A DNA stretch of 64,000 nt from Lachnospiraceae bacterium OM04-12BH (lineage in GTDB: Bacteria; Bacillota; Clostridia; Lachnospirales; Lachnospiraceae): the NCBI GenBank assembly GCA_003490145.1, contig QULQ01000007.1:124001-188000 (forward strand), in the 5' to 3' direction. Each line of letters begins with the position of its first letter. Positions within the stretch are counted from its first letter, which is position 1. The translations under genes and the position numbers were made by a program. Shown here in pieces: positions 52,105 to 62,189 of this stretch. Under the pieces are notes generated by a model. The model was given only the letters and a program-made list of their open reading frames with translations. It did not search any database and was not told the origin of the DNA.

Positions 52105-53556
52105 ATGGAAGAAGAAAAGAAAGCTGAAAAGAAAGTAAAAAAGGAAAAGAAACCGGCTGACCCGGCAAAAAGAAAGAAGAAAAGAAGGATCATCATCCTT
52201 TCTGCGGTAGGAGTATTTATTCTTTATGTGATCATATCCAATGTGGTTGCAGCAAATACTCCCATGCAGATCATGACGACAGCAGCAGAAAGAGGGGATA
52301 TCAGACAGACGATCAATACAAGTGGAAATGTGACCTCAAATGAAGAGAAAACTTATTTTTCCAATGTGAATGTGAAGATCGGCAGTGTGAACGTAGCGGC
52401 AGGAGATGCTGTGAAAAAGGGAGATGTCCTGATCAGCTATGATGAAAGTGACCTTTCTAGGGCAACTGAGCTTGCACAGCTTGATAAACAGGCTGCTGAG
52501 GGAAGCTATCGGAACTCTGTGCAGACAAACAATGAAAAACTGGGGGATCTGAATGAGGCCAATGTTAACATGGAGGTGCTGGATCAGCAGATAGCAGATA
52601 CCGAGGCTTATATTAAAGGGCTGAACAATAAGATCCAGAAGAAAAAGGATGAGCTTGCACTTTTTGGTACACAGCTTCAGATTTCCCTGCTGGACTGGCA
52701 GGATCAACCGGATTCTGACGAATATATGAATCTGCAGAAAATGGTGCAGGAGAATAATTATGAACAGTCCCATAACAAGGAGATTGAAGGCTGGGAATCA
52801 GAACTGGAAGTATATAATGATATGCTTTCCAAATATAAGGAATATCGTTCCGAAATGAAATCCCAGAAGAGCAGCGCCGACAGCAGCAAGATGACAGCCG
52901 GGGCTAAGGAGGAGCTGGAGGCCGGTAATCAGACCAAGGAGATTCAGTCTGAGGATAAGCTCGCAAAGCTTGAGGCAGTTTCAGATGGTGTGACAGCAGA
53001 GTTTGATGGTGTCATAACCGCTGTCAGTGCCGTAGAGGGATCAACAGCGGCAGAAGGTACAGAGCTTTTAAAGCTGGAAAGTACAGAGGATGTCTGCGTA
53101 AAGATTTCTGTAACCAAGTATGATCTTGACAAGATTGCTCTTTCCCAGAAAGCAACCGTTACGATCGGTGGCAGGGAATATGAAGGCGAGGTTTCCAGGA
53201 TCGATAAGATGGCACAGAAAAATGACAGTGGAGCAGCCGTTGTAGGAACTGAGATCAAAATCCTGGATCCTGACAGTGATGTATATCTGGGTGTGGAAGC
53301 CAAGGTAGTGATCGAGACCGCAGAAGTAAAGGATGCCGTGCTGGTACCAGTAACAGCAGTCAATGTGGACAGTACAGGCGAATTTGTGTATGCCATTGAA
53401 AATAATGTAATAGTGAAGAAACAGGTGGAAACCGGGATCTCTTCTGATACTATGGTGGAAATTTTAAGCGGGGTTTCAGAAGGAGACCAGCTGATCACAG
53501 AGGTGACCGGAGATATTACGGAAGGCATGGCAGCAGTTGCTGTTCCCATGAATTAA
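52105..53556 (+). CDS. HlyD/MacA-type membrane fusion (adaptor) protein
   Basis: A 483-residue single-span protein: a highly charged Lys/Glu-rich cytoplasmic N-terminus (about residues 1-28), a membrane helix (about 29-50), split lipoyl domain (SVNVAAGDAVKKGDVLISYDESD and later AEFDGVITAVSAVEGSTAAEGTELL), a long coiled coil of about 170 residues and beta-barrel domains toward the C-terminus. GGAGGAG precedes the ATG at 52105. The lack of an outer membrane fits adaptors that hold the ATPase-permease complex and may span the cell wall. Confidence 0.9.
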   Translation: MEEEKKAEKKVKKEKKPADPAKRKKKRRIIILSAVGVFILYVIISNVVAANTPMQIMTTAAERGDIRQTINTSGNVTSNEEKTYFSNVNVKIGSVNVAAGDAVKKGDVLISYDESDLSRATELAQLDKQAAEGSYRNSVQTNNEKLGDLNEANVNMEVLDQQIADTEAYIKGLNNKIQKKKDELALFGTQLQISLLDWQDQPDSDEYMNLQKMVQENNYEQSHNKEIEGWESELEVYNDMLSKYKEYRSEMKSQKSSADSSKMTAGAKEELEAGNQTKEIQSEDKLAKLEAVSDGVTAEFDGVITAVSAVEGSTAAEGTELLKLESTEDVCVKISVTKYDLDKIALSQKATVTIGGREYEGEVSRIDKMAQKNDSGAAVVGTEIKILDPDSDVYLGVEAKVVIETAEVKDAVLVPVTAVNVDSTGEFVYAIENNVIVKKQVETGISSDTMVEILSGVSEGDQLITEVTGDITEGMAAVAVPMN

Positions 53557-53568
53557 GGAGCACGGATT

Positions 53569-54789
53569 ATGGCACAGATATGGGAATATATTAAGATTGC
53601 TTTGATGAATATCAAAAGCAATAAAGGACGGTCCATATTGACCATGCTGGGAATTATTATCGGTATTTCCTCTGTTATCATGGTCATTTCAATTGGTAAT
53701 GGTGTCAGGGGACAGGTCAATTCAGAGCTTGAGGGAATTGCCGGGGGACAGATCGCTTTTTATGTGGATAGTACCAGAAAGGATACCACAGTTACCTTTG
53801 ACCAGTCAGATTTTGATGCCATTATGGAACACGTGGACCATGTAAAGGGTGTGACACCAGCATTCAGTCTCTGGGGAACCGCAGAAGGACCGAAGGGTGA
53901 TTTTGATATCAGTCTGGCAGCAGGAACAACAGGACTGCAGTACCGGGCTTCTGAACCGATCATTAAAGGTAAATATTTTACCCAGAATGATTATGACAGT
54001 GGGGTCAATGCCTGCGTGATCACAGAAGCCAGTGCCATCGCCCTGTTCGGAACTACAGATGTGATTGGAATGACCTTTGATGCCACCTTCTATGGTGTGA
54101 CACAGGAAATGCGCATTGTAGGAATCCGTCAGGACAGTGCATCTTCCCTGATCAATATGGGCTCCGGCATGGATAAGATGGTCACCGCAGAAGCACCACT
54201 TACCTTTGTGGGCAACAAATATGGCTTTTATATTGATGATACAGAGGAGTTTTATGTGATGGCAGATTCTACGGAAAACTCTGTTGAGGTGGCAGGAGAG
54301 GTACTGAATCTGATGGAGACCCGGCACAATGTACGGGGAGAAAATCAGATCATGATGCAGAGCTTTACGGATGTATCTTCCCAGTTTGATACGATCCTTG
54401 GATTCATCACGATCTTCATATCCTTCGTGGCAGCCATTTCCCTGCTTGTTGGCGGTATCGGTGTTATGAACATTATGCTGGTTTCGGTGACAGAAAGAAC
54501 CAGAGAAATCGGTATCCGTAAAGCGCTTGGGGCAAGAACCGGATCCATTCTGCTCCAGTTTCTGGCGGAGGCGGGTATTATTACCCTGCTTGGTGGACTG
54601 ATCGGTATTTTCCTTGGTATTCTTGGCGGAAGGCTGGTCGGCGCTATTGCAGGGATTACACCTGCTGTGAATCCGGCGGTCGTTATAGGGGCATCAGTGT
54701 TTTCCTGTGGTATCGGTATTTTCTTCGGTATTTATCCTGCCAAAAAAGCAGCGCGCTTAAGCCCGATCGAAGCACTCAGGCACGAATAA
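53569..54789 (+). CDS. MacB-type ABC transporter permease
   Basis: A 406-residue permease of the FtsX/MacB type: one N-terminal helix (about 20-42), an extracytoplasmic MacB periplasmic core domain (about 50-260), then three C-terminal helices. ERTREIGIRKALGARTGSILLQFL and LSPIEALRHE are family signatures. It completes the three-gene system beginning at 51390. Confidence 0.94.
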   Translation: MAQIWEYIKIALMNIKSNKGRSILTMLGIIIGISSVIMVISIGNGVRGQVNSELEGIAGGQIAFYVDSTRKDTTVTFDQSDFDAIMEHVDHVKGVTPAFSLWGTAEGPKGDFDISLAAGTTGLQYRASEPIIKGKYFTQNDYDSGVNACVITEASAIALFGTTDVIGMTFDATFYGVTQEMRIVGIRQDSASSLINMGSGMDKMVTAEAPLTFVGNKYGFYIDDTEEFYVMADSTENSVEVAGEVLNLMETRHNVRGENQIMMQSFTDVSSQFDTILGFITIFISFVAAISLLVGGIGVMNIMLVSVTERTREIGIRKALGARTGSILLQFLAEAGIITLLGGLIGIFLGILGGRLVGAIAGITPAVNPAVVIGASVFSCGIGIFFGIYPAKKAARLSPIEALRHE

Positions 54790-54816
54790 CCCACTTTTCA
54801 TAATGGACTTCTATGG

Positions 54817-54845
54817 TTGCTTTAAGGGGGATTTTCAGATATAAT
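54817..54845 (+). promoter_or_regulatory. Promoter for the diguanylate cyclase gene
   Basis: TTGCTT at 54817-54822 and TATAAT at 54840-54845 with a 17-bp spacer. Confidence 0.65.
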
Positions 54846-54876
54846 AAAGAAAAAATACTGGAGAATTTTCTCAATT

Positions 54877-56070
54877 ATGCGCTTCAGTACTGTCAGTGAT
54901 GGGAGGGTGATGGCGATAATAATCATAGAAGAAATATTAATGGCAAACGGATTGGCCGTACTGATGGCGGGGTATCTTTTGCACTGCAGACGAAAGAACA
55001 GAGAAAGCCTTCATACGGAAGATAAAATATATGATGGAATTGCATTAGTGAATATACTGGGGGCACTGTCTGAGACAGTGGCCTTTCTGATAGATGGAAA
55101 AAGCTTTACTGGCAGCAGACAGATTAATTATGCTGTTAACAGCCTGTGCTTTATTGGCACGGTCAGCATGAGTCTGCTCTGGTGCCTGTATGTGGAGCTG
55201 CGTATTTACCGGAATTATAAGAGAATATTCTCAAAAATAGCGTTTTTGATCTTTCCCTGGCTTGTGGAAGTGATCATGATTTTATGTAATCTTTTCAGAC
55301 CGGGGATTGTATTCAGGATATCCGGGGCGAATGTATATCAGAGAGCCGGAGGCTCACTGGCCTGTTATATCTCGGTTATAATGTATTTCGGCTACAGTAT
55401 ATATCTGGTGTACCATTCCAGAAAACAGGGGATCAATCTGAGCTATTTCCCCGTGATGTATTTTGTCGGCGTTGGTTTTGCAGGAGTGATCCTGCAGCTG
55501 TTCTTTTACGGGATCACAGCGTCATGGCTGTTAGCAGCGGTTACATTGATATTTGTTCAGATGCAGCTATATGCAGAAAATCTGTACACGGACGAGCTTT
55601 CCGGACTATACAATCGAAGATACCTGAATGCGGTGCTTGCCAAAAGGAAAACGGCAGGCTGGAAATCCTTACATGGGATCATGATGGATATAAATGACTT
55701 CAAGCATATCAATGACAGCCTGGGACATAGCATCGGGGACAAGGCTGTCAGTACGATGGGAAGTATACTTTTCAGATCCATACCGGATACAGGAATGGCG
55801 ATCCGGTATGCAGGGGATGAGTTTATTGTGCTTCTGGCAGGTGTTGATACAGAGTGCGTTTTGGCTACAATGGATGAGATCAATGATAATATTTCGCAGT
55901 TTAACAGCTCAGGGGCAGAACCGTTCCGCTTAAGTGTTTCCATGGGATATGCAGAATTTAGATCGGAGGATGATGCAGAGACCTTTCTAAGAAATATGGA
56001 TGAAAAAATGTACGAGGAAAAACGGAAATATCATTCGCTAAATCAGGCAGAACATTTGAAAAAAAAGTAA
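54877..56070 (+). CDS. Membrane diguanylate cyclase
   Basis: A 397-residue protein with about seven N-terminal hydrophobic segments (residues about 12-225) and a C-terminal GGDEF domain. The motif is AGDEF at residues 312-316 (IRYAGDEFIVLL); members with Ala in the first position can be active. The substrate-binding MMDINDFKHINDSLGHSIGD precedes it. No RxxD inhibitory site lies five residues upstream. It should make c-di-GMP from GTP. The ATG at 54877 has CTGGAG 11 bases upstream; ATG 54910 is an alternative. Confidence 0.88.
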   Translation: MRFSTVSDGRVMAIIIIEEILMANGLAVLMAGYLLHCRRKNRESLHTEDKIYDGIALVNILGALSETVAFLIDGKSFTGSRQINYAVNSLCFIGTVSMSLLWCLYVELRIYRNYKRIFSKIAFLIFPWLVEVIMILCNLFRPGIVFRISGANVYQRAGGSLACYISVIMYFGYSIYLVYHSRKQGINLSYFPVMYFVGVGFAGVILQLFFYGITASWLLAAVTLIFVQMQLYAENLYTDELSGLYNRRYLNAVLAKRKTAGWKSLHGIMMDINDFKHINDSLGHSIGDKAVSTMGSILFRSIPDTGMAIRYAGDEFIVLLAGVDTECVLATMDEINDNISQFNSSGAEPFRLSVSMGYAEFRSEDDAETFLRNMDEKMYEEKRKYHSLNQAEHLKKK

Positions 56071-56093
56071 CAGAAAATTTAATGCTTTTTTAA

Positions 56094-56126
56094 TTGACTT
56101 AAAAAAAGGCATGATATTATTATAAT
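56094..56126 (+). promoter_or_regulatory. Probable promoter for the chemoreceptor gene
   Basis: TTGACT at 56094-56099 followed by TATTAT (56115-56120) and an overlapping TATAAT (56121-56126); spacing to the first is 15 bp and to the second 21 bp, so the exact -10 is uncertain. Confidence 0.5.
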
Positions 56127-56188
56127 TGATTACGAATGAAAATTTTTGGTGTGGTATAAAATTCAAACACAAAGGAAGGGAAGAGCAT

Positions 56189-57907
56189 ATGGCAAAGATC
56201 AAAAGATGGATAGTTAACTTAAAGGTAGCTGGAAAATTAAAGGCGTATCGGCTAATGGTACTTGTTATGACAGTATTTTTAGTGCTGGTAACGCTTATTT
56301 CAACCATGGTGATCCGTTCGAACATAAGGGAGATTACGGAGGTGTGGTCTCCGGCGGTCGAATATATACAGGAATTGGAAACAATGACCTCTAATTACAG
56401 AGTCAAACAGTATCAGCATCTTGTTGAAACAGATCCGGCAGTTCTGACAGCCTGTGAAGCAGAAATTGAAAATATTGCAGGTCAGATTACGGAAACTGGC
56501 AAGGAGCTGGATGCAATAATGAATTCAGACAAAGAGGCACAGGCAGGAAAAGCTGATTATGACGAAGCAAGCTCTGCATGGAATGCATACAAGGAAGCCT
56601 CTGAAGAAATATTACAGCTGAGCAGTAACGGAGAACAGGCAGAAGCAGCTGAGCTGATGACGGGAAGTGTTTATGAAAGCTATAAGAATTTTGGAGAAAA
56701 ATTAAATATACTGCGGAATGATTTCCAGGTGAAATTAGATGAATCCAAGAGCATTGCCAACTGGTGTACAGTTATTATTTTTATTGTGATCGTGGTGATA
56801 GGAATTGTGATGACTGTAGTATCGACAATTATCGGAAGGATAATCACGAACTCAATTACAGAGCCGGTAGTACAGATAGAGGCAGCAGTTGCCAGCCTGA
56901 GAAAGGGTGAGCTGTCTAACGTGGAAATGCTTACATATGAGTCTGAGGATGAGTTTGGTGATACGATCAGAAATTTAAGAGAAGCCATGAATATTCTTGC
57001 AGATTATGTCCGTGAGATCTCTGAAGAAGTAAAGCTGATAGCGCAGGGAGATCTGACAAGAAACGGCGATGAAATTACAGAGTTTCTGGGTGATTTCTCA
57101 GAATTAAAGAACTCGCTCCTTTATATATTAAAACGTTTTAACAGTACATTGTCTGATATCAGTAATATTGCAGAGCAGGTATCGGTGAATGCAACAGAAG
57201 TTGAAAATGCATCAAAGTCCTTATCGGACGGTGCAACAGAGCAGGCAGGGGTAATCCAGGAGCTGAATGCCACAATAGATACAGTTGTCAGCCTGGCGGC
57301 AGATACAGCGAAGGAAACACAAAGAGCATCTGAACGTGTAAGAGCCTCTGCGGGCAAGGCAAATGAAGAAAGAGAAAAAATGGATGAGCTCCTGACAGAA
57401 ATGGAGCATATTACAGAGATCTCCAAGGAGATTGGCAATATTATTACAGATATTGAGGATATTGCATCCCAGACAAATCTTCTGTCACTCAATGCTTCGA
57501 TTGAAGCAGCACGGGCAGGTGAGGCAGGAAAGGGCTTTGCTGTGGTTGCAGACCAGATTGGCAAGCTTGCATCAGACAGTGCGAAATCAGCTGTAAATAC
57601 GAGAGAATTGATTGACAAAACTTTAGTTGAAATTGAAAAAGGAAATAGCATTACAAGAACAACAGCAGAAGCATTCAATCAGATCATTGCAGATATGGAG
57701 TCTTTCGCAGAGCTTGCACAGAATACAATGGAGAAGGCAAACTCCCAAGCGGAATCCCTGGAACAGATCGGACAGGGAATTGAGCAGCTTTCTGATGTGG
57801 TACAGGGCACAGCGTCCTCCTCAGAGGAGAATACAGCAATCAGCATTAATCTGGCAGAGGGTGCAGCTAAGATGCATGACCGTGTGAATGTATTTAAATT
57901 ATTCTAG
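56189..57907 (+). CDS. Methyl-accepting chemotaxis protein
   Basis: A 572-residue chemoreceptor: membrane helix 1 (about 18-45), a four-helix-bundle type extracellular sensor (about 46-195, consistent with 4HB_MCP), helix 2 (about 198-222), HAMP (about 223-290) and the signalling domain, whose tip [20 protein letters not shown] is near residues 430-449. AAGGAAGGG precedes the ATG. The ligand is unknown. It lies between a cyclase gene and an EAL gene, linking chemosensory input and c-di-GMP by position. No flagellar or che genes are in the window. Confidence 0.93.
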   Translation: MAKIKRWIVNLKVAGKLKAYRLMVLVMTVFLVLVTLISTMVIRSNIREITEVWSPAVEYIQELETMTSNYRVKQYQHLVETDPAVLTACEAEIENIAGQITETGKELDAIMNSDKEAQAGKADYDEASSAWNAYKEASEEILQLSSNGEQAEAAELMTGSVYESYKNFGEKLNILRNDFQVKLDESKSIANWCTVIIFIVIVVIGIVMTVVSTIIGRIITNSITEPVVQIEAAVASLRKGELSNVEMLTYESEDEFGDTIRNLREAMNILADYVREISEEVKLIAQGDLTRNGDEITEFLGDFSELKNSLLYILKRFNSTLSDISNIAEQVSVNATEVENASKSLSDGATEQAGVIQELNATIDTVVSLAADTAKETQRASERVRASAGKANEEREKMDELLTEMEHITEISKEIGNIITDIEDIASQTNLLSLNASIEAARAGEAGKGFAVVADQIGKLASDSAKSAVNTRELIDKTLVEIEKGNSITRTTAEAFNQIIADMESFAELAQNTMEKANSQAESLEQIGQGIEQLSDVVQGTASSSEENTAISINLAEGAAKMHDRVNVFKLF

Positions 57908-57954
57908 AAAAATGGCAGGATTATTATAGTGCCATTAAAAGGAAGGCTCTTGTT

Positions 57955-59649
57955 GTGATTAATGATATATTTACAGTATTTGGAGATCAGACAGCAGCAA
58001 TCTTGTTGGAGATCATTACAGAATGTATGGATGATTATCTGTATATAATTGATCTGCAGAGTAATACAATGGAGATATCACAGTCAGCTGTGAATCGGTT
58101 CAAGATCTCAGGAAATGTCATGACTGATGTGTCAAATGATATTTTGAAGGTAGTGTATGAAGAAGACCGCGAGACGCTTATAAAGCATCTCGCTGATATA
58201 CGCGAAGGAAAAGAAAAGGTACATAATCTTCATTACAGATGGCTTGGCAAAGATGGTATGCCGGTATGGATCAATTGCCGTGGCATTGTGATTGATGAAC
58301 CGGAAGGAAATGCGAAGTATCTGGTTGGATGTCTGAATGAGACCGGGAATCAGAGAAGGGCGGATAATGTTACCGGACTGCTGGGCGGTCTGGAATTTAA
58401 TGCTTATATGCGTTCACAAAAGGAACATATTTCCAAAGGGTTTCTTATGCATATAGGAATTGATGATTTCGGATCGATCAACGGCTCCAAGGGATCTGCT
58501 TATGGTAATTATGTCTTAAAAAGCGTAGCTGACTGTATGAAGGAATGTCTTTCTGATAAGCAGAGGATTTATCATCTTGTGGCTGATCAGTATGTGATTG
58601 TGGATCTGGAAAACGATTTAAGGGAAGAGTCCGAAAGGCTTAAAGAAAAAATTACAGATAAGCTCTATAAATTTATAGTGTCTGAAAATTATGAAGCTGT
58701 ATTTTCAATTTCTGTCGGCGTTGTGCCTGCAACAACTTTTTGTGAAGGATATGAAGAGTGCCGCAAAAAATTTGCATTTGTCCTGAAGCAGGCAAAAAGC
58801 AGAGGAAAAAGCGGATTTTATATCTTTGATGAGGATGACTATGAGGTTTTTCTGCGAAAAGGAAGAATAGTGGCAGCACTTCGTAAGGCTATTGTAAACC
58901 AGTATAAGGGCTTTGAGGTGTACTATCAGCCAATCGTGGATTGCAGATCAGAACAGGTAATTGGTGCAGAGGCGCTTATGCGCTTTTCCATGCCGTCTGA
59001 AGAGGGACAGGAGGTCATTTCACCGATGGAATTTATTCCGCTTCTGGAAGAAAGCGGATTAATTATCCCTGCCGGAAGGTATGTGCTGGACGAAGCAGCC
59101 AAAATGTGCAGGGAGATGCAGCAATATATTCCGGATTTCAGGGTGAATATAAATGTCTCCTATGTGCAGATCATGCAGGGCAATGTTGAGAGAGATATCC
59201 TGGGTGTGATTAAAATGTATGGCTTAAAGCCGGAGTGCATATGTATAGAAATGACGGAAAGCGGCTTTATGGATATGACGTCATCGTTCTGTAAGTTCCG
59301 GAAGACGTTGGACGAGAACGGGATCCACTTTGTGATAGATGATTTCGGGACAGGCTATTCGAATCTTCATTGTATACGTGATATGAATCCGAGCTATATA
59401 AAAATGGACAAGGATTTTACGGCGAAGGCGATGAACAGTACCGGAGATTATGAATTATTTAAAAATATCGCTTCGATGGTGCATAGTATTGGTGTCAGGA
59501 TATGTGCAGAAGGCATTGAGGAACGGGAGTGGTGCCGGAAGATGAAGGAGATGCAGGTTGATTATCTGCAGGGATATCTGTTTGGCAGACCATGCAGAAA
59601 GGAACAGTTTATCAGGGAAACAGGGTGTTGCACTTTGTCCGATTTTTAG
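57955..59649 (+). CDS. PAS-GGDEF-EAL protein with intact EAL
   Basis: A 564-residue soluble protein: PAS-like sensor (about residues 15-130), a degenerate GGDEF domain (about 135-290; the signature position reads VADQYVIVD, so no cyclase activity is expected) and a C-terminal EAL domain with the catalytic set: GAEALMRF, NINVSYVQ, IEMTESG, DDFGTGYSN and KMDKDF, then CAEGIE. It should hydrolyse c-di-GMP to pGpG. The start is GTG with GGAAGG upstream; no closer ATG fits. It follows the chemoreceptor gene after 47 bp. Confidence 0.92.
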   Translation: MINDIFTVFGDQTAAILLEIITECMDDYLYIIDLQSNTMEISQSAVNRFKISGNVMTDVSNDILKVVYEEDRETLIKHLADIREGKEKVHNLHYRWLGKDGMPVWINCRGIVIDEPEGNAKYLVGCLNETGNQRRADNVTGLLGGLEFNAYMRSQKEHISKGFLMHIGIDDFGSINGSKGSAYGNYVLKSVADCMKECLSDKQRIYHLVADQYVIVDLENDLREESERLKEKITDKLYKFIVSENYEAVFSISVGVVPATTFCEGYEECRKKFAFVLKQAKSRGKSGFYIFDEDDYEVFLRKGRIVAALRKAIVNQYKGFEVYYQPIVDCRSEQVIGAEALMRFSMPSEEGQEVISPMEFIPLLEESGLIIPAGRYVLDEAAKMCREMQQYIPDFRVNINVSYVQIMQGNVERDILGVIKMYGLKPECICIEMTESGFMDMTSSFCKFRKTLDENGIHFVIDDFGTGYSNLHCIRDMNPSYIKMDKDFTAKAMNSTGDYELFKNIASMVHSIGVRICAEGIEEREWCRKMKEMQVDYLQGYLFGRPCRKEQFIRETGCCTLSDF

Positions 59650-59655
59650 TATAAT
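59628..59655 (+). promoter_or_regulatory. Promoter for the YcxB-t6A operon
   Basis: TTGCAC at 59628-59633 and TATAAT at 59650-59655 with a 16-bp spacer. It overlaps the stop codon of the EAL gene. Confidence 0.65.
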
Positions 59656-59742
59656 GAAAATATTGAGGTCAGAGGTTATTGTTTTTACAATGCAAAGCAA
59701 TGACTTCCGGCCTTATTTTATGGAAACAGAAAGGATACAGCT

Positions 59743-60222
59743 ATGGAAGTAGAATTTGACGTACAGATGACATCAGCAGATCTTTATGATTATATGCTGC
59801 ATCATACCTTTACAAGCCCTTCCGGTCTGATCGGTGCGGTGGCCGGGGCATTGATGATCGTAGCAGGCTTTGCAGGAAGCGGTGCTTTATGTACGATTGC
59901 AGGGATCGTGATCCTGCTGTATCTCCCGGTGGCGCTTTTTATGCGTTCCAAACAGCAGTTTCTGAGTAATCCGGCATTCAGGCAGCCGCTGCATTACCGG
60001 ATGAATGAGGAAGGGATCACCGTATCACAGGGAGAACATGGGGAATGCTGCAAATGGGAAGACATGCAGAAGGCGATATCCACCATGCGCAGTATTGTTC
60101 TTTATACCTCAGCAGTTAATGCAACTATTCTGCCAAAGAAAGCCATGGGAGAGAAAACAACGGCTGTGATCGGGGTCATATCTACCCATATGCCGCCAAA
60201 GAAGGTGAAAATAAGATGCTGA
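59743..60222 (+). CDS. YcxB-like membrane protein
   Basis: A 159-residue protein with two hydrophobic segments (about residues 27-48 and 48-70) followed by a YcxB-type beta-rich cytoplasmic domain (YRMNEEGITVSQGEHGECCKWEDMQKAI). Function is unknown for the family. Its stop overlaps the tsaE start by 7 bp, so it is the first gene of the t6A operon. Confidence 0.78.
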   Translation: MEVEFDVQMTSADLYDYMLHHTFTSPSGLIGAVAGALMIVAGFAGSGALCTIAGIVILLYLPVALFMRSKQQFLSNPAFRQPLHYRMNEEGITVSQGEHGECCKWEDMQKAISTMRSIVLYTSAVNATILPKKAMGEKTTAVIGVISTHMPPKKVKIRC

Positions 60223-60647
60223 CAGAAAAAGAAAGCTTCCGGGCAGAGGATACTTATGCCCTTGGGAAAAAGATCGGAGAGGAGGCCAGGCCGGGAGAAG
60301 TGTATACACTGATCGGTGACCTTGGGGTTGGAAAAACTGTGTTTACACAGGGACTGGCAGCAGGGCTTGGCATTACAGAACCGGTGAACAGTCCGACCTT
60401 TACCATTTTGCAGAGCTATGAAGAAGGGCGGCTGCCGTTCTATCATTTTGACGTATACCGGATCGGAGATATTTCCGAGATGGATGAGATCGGATATGAG
60501 GACTGCTTTTACGGAGATGGGGTCAGCCTGATCGAGTGGGCAGATCTGATCCGTGAGATCCTGCCTGATCATTATACGCAGATTACGATTCTGAAGGATC
60601 TGGAAAAGGGCTTTGACTACCGCAAGATCCTCATAGAAGAGATATAG
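60216..60647 (+). CDS. tsaE: tRNA t6A biosynthesis ATPase TsaE
   Basis: A 143-residue P-loop ATPase with Walker A GDLGVGKTVF (near residues 35-44) and the family motif SPTFTILQSYEEGRLPFYHFDVYR. It drives turnover of the TsaB-TsaD complex that makes N6-threonylcarbamoyladenosine at A37 of ANN-reading tRNAs. Its gene precedes tsaB by eight bases. Confidence 0.96.
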   Translation: MLTEKESFRAEDTYALGKKIGEEARPGEVYTLIGDLGVGKTVFTQGLAAGLGITEPVNSPTFTILQSYEEGRLPFYHFDVYRIGDISEMDEIGYEDCFYGDGVSLIEWADLIREILPDHYTQITILKDLEKGFDYRKILIEEI

Positions 60648-60655
60648 GAGGCAAT

Positions 60656-61399
60656 ATGAAGATTATTGCACTGGACAGCTCCGGCCTTGTGGCATCTGTT
60701 GCACTGCTTGAGGATACCGGACTGGTAGGAGAATACAATATTCAATACAAAAAGACCCATTCACAGACACTTCTTCCGATGCTGGAGGAGTTAAAAGATC
60801 AGGTGGAGCTGGAGCTTTCCACTGTAGATGCCATAGCCATAGCAAGTGGTCCCGGATCCTTTACAGGGCTTCGGATCGGCTCGGCGACAGCCAAGGGGCT
60901 TGCCTATGCACTGCAGATCCCGATCATTGAGATCCCGACACTGCAGGGACTTGCCTGCAATCTGTATGGCACAGACAAGCTGGTGTGTCCGATCATGGAT
61001 GCCAGAAGAGAACAGGTTTATACGGGGATCTATGCTTTTGAAAAGAAAGAAAATTCAGGAAGTACAGAAGGACTCCATGAGCCGGATAGCTATATTATGA
61101 AGGAGATCCTGTCTGACAGACCGGTCTCTGTTGCAGAGATCGCACAGCATTGTAATGAACTGGACAGGGAAGTGATCTTTCTTGGGGATGGTGTTCCTGT
61201 ATATGGAGAAAAATTAAAGGAACTGATGAAGGTTCCCTACCAGCTTGCCCCGGCACATATGAACAGACAGCGGGCAGCGGCTTTTGGTGTACTGGCCTTT
61301 GACTGGTATGCAGAAGGCAGGTATGTCAGTGCCATGGAGCATGCACCGGAATACCTGCGTCTGTCTCAGGCAGAACGGGAGCGGAATCATGCAGATTAG
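60656..61399 (+). CDS. tsaB: tRNA t6A biosynthesis protein TsaB
   Basis: A 247-residue ASKHA-fold protein, the partner that TsaD dimerises with. The N-terminal ALDSSGLVASVALLED and the hallmark ASGPGSFTGLRIGSATAKGLA (near residues 62-82) are clear. GGAGG precedes the ATG. The end overlaps rimI by 11 bp. Confidence 0.96.
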   Translation: MKIIALDSSGLVASVALLEDTGLVGEYNIQYKKTHSQTLLPMLEELKDQVELELSTVDAIAIASGPGSFTGLRIGSATAKGLAYALQIPIIEIPTLQGLACNLYGTDKLVCPIMDARREQVYTGIYAFEKKENSGSTEGLHEPDSYIMKEILSDRPVSVAEIAQHCNELDREVIFLGDGVPVYGEKLKELMKVPYQLAPAHMNRQRAAAFGVLAFDWYAEGRYVSAMEHAPEYLRLSQAERERNHAD

Positions 61400-61835
61400 A
61401 GAGCTTCGTGCAGAGGATGTACCTGCAGTTGCCAGGATCGAAGCAGAGGTTTTTTCAGAGCCATGGACAGAAAGGGATTTTTTTGAGATGGTGGAGGCAG
61501 ATTATGCCCATTATTATGTGGCAGAGGAGGCCGGAGAAATCATAGGCTACTGTGGTCTCAGAAACATGGCCGGTGAGGGAGAGATCACCAATGTTGCCGT
61601 GGCACCGCTTTTCCGGAGAAAAGGAACCGGCAGAAGGCTCATGGAATATCTGCTTAAGAAAGCGCCTTCCTGTGGGATTGGTGACTGTACCCTCGAAGTC
61701 CGTGCCGGAAACAGTAAGGCGATCAGTCTTTATGAAAGTCTTGGATTCCGTACAGAGGGGATCAGACCGGGTTTTTATGCTAAGCCCAGGGAAGATGCAC
61801 TGATCATGTGGAAGAGACAGGAAGAACAAGGATAA
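61389..61835 (+). CDS. rimI: Ribosomal protein S18 alanine N-acetyltransferase RimI
   Basis: A 148-residue GNAT acetyltransferase. The acetyl-CoA loop is VAPLFRRKGTGRRLM (near residues 70-84), followed by LEVRAGNSKAISLYESLGF. RimI acetylates the N-terminus of S18 and is regularly encoded with tsaB/tsaD in Firmicutes. I take the ATG at 61389, inside the tsaB 3' end; the frame opens further upstream only within tsaB. Confidence 0.92.
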   Translation: MQIRELRAEDVPAVARIEAEVFSEPWTERDFFEMVEADYAHYYVAEEAGEIIGYCGLRNMAGEGEITNVAVAPLFRRKGTGRRLMEYLLKKAPSCGIGDCTLEVRAGNSKAISLYESLGFRTEGIRPGFYAKPREDALIMWKRQEEQG

Positions 61836-61906
61836 TTTACCACTGGTGCTTTCTTTTTGTATCCTTCATAATAAAAGCAGAGATTTTATGAAAACAGGAG
61901 GATGCC

Positions 61907-62155
61907 ATGCGTATTTATGAAGAAGGAAGCAGGGAAAAGCTTTCAGCGGTGATCTGTAATCAGTGTGGAAAAAAGATGAAGGTTGAAAATGGGATCCTGA
62001 TGGAAGGATGCTGTCATGTGGAGACTCCTTTTTCCTATTTCAGCCAAAAGGATGGCCACAGGTACTTGTTTGACCTGTGTGAAGAGTGTTATGATAGAAT
62101 GATAGCAGAGTTTTCTGTTCCTGCAGAGATCAGGGAGGAAACAGAGCTGCTTTGA
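61907..62155 (+). CDS. Small double-CxxC protein, function unknown
   Basis: An 82-residue protein with CNQCGKK (near 17-23), then CC near 34-35 and a late CEECYDRM (near 62-69), suggesting a zinc-binding fold in which one pair comes from each end. AGGAGG precedes the ATG. I do not recognise a family with a known role. It is carried in the t6A/RNase Z operon, which may hint at RNA metabolism, but that is only positional. Confidence 0.75.
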   Translation: MRIYEEGSREKLSAVICNQCGKKMKVENGILMEGCCHVETPFSYFSQKDGHRYLFDLCEECYDRMIAEFSVPAEIREETELL

Positions 62156-62189
62156 CAGGCATTTCCTGCCTGCGGTATAGGGAGGTACT

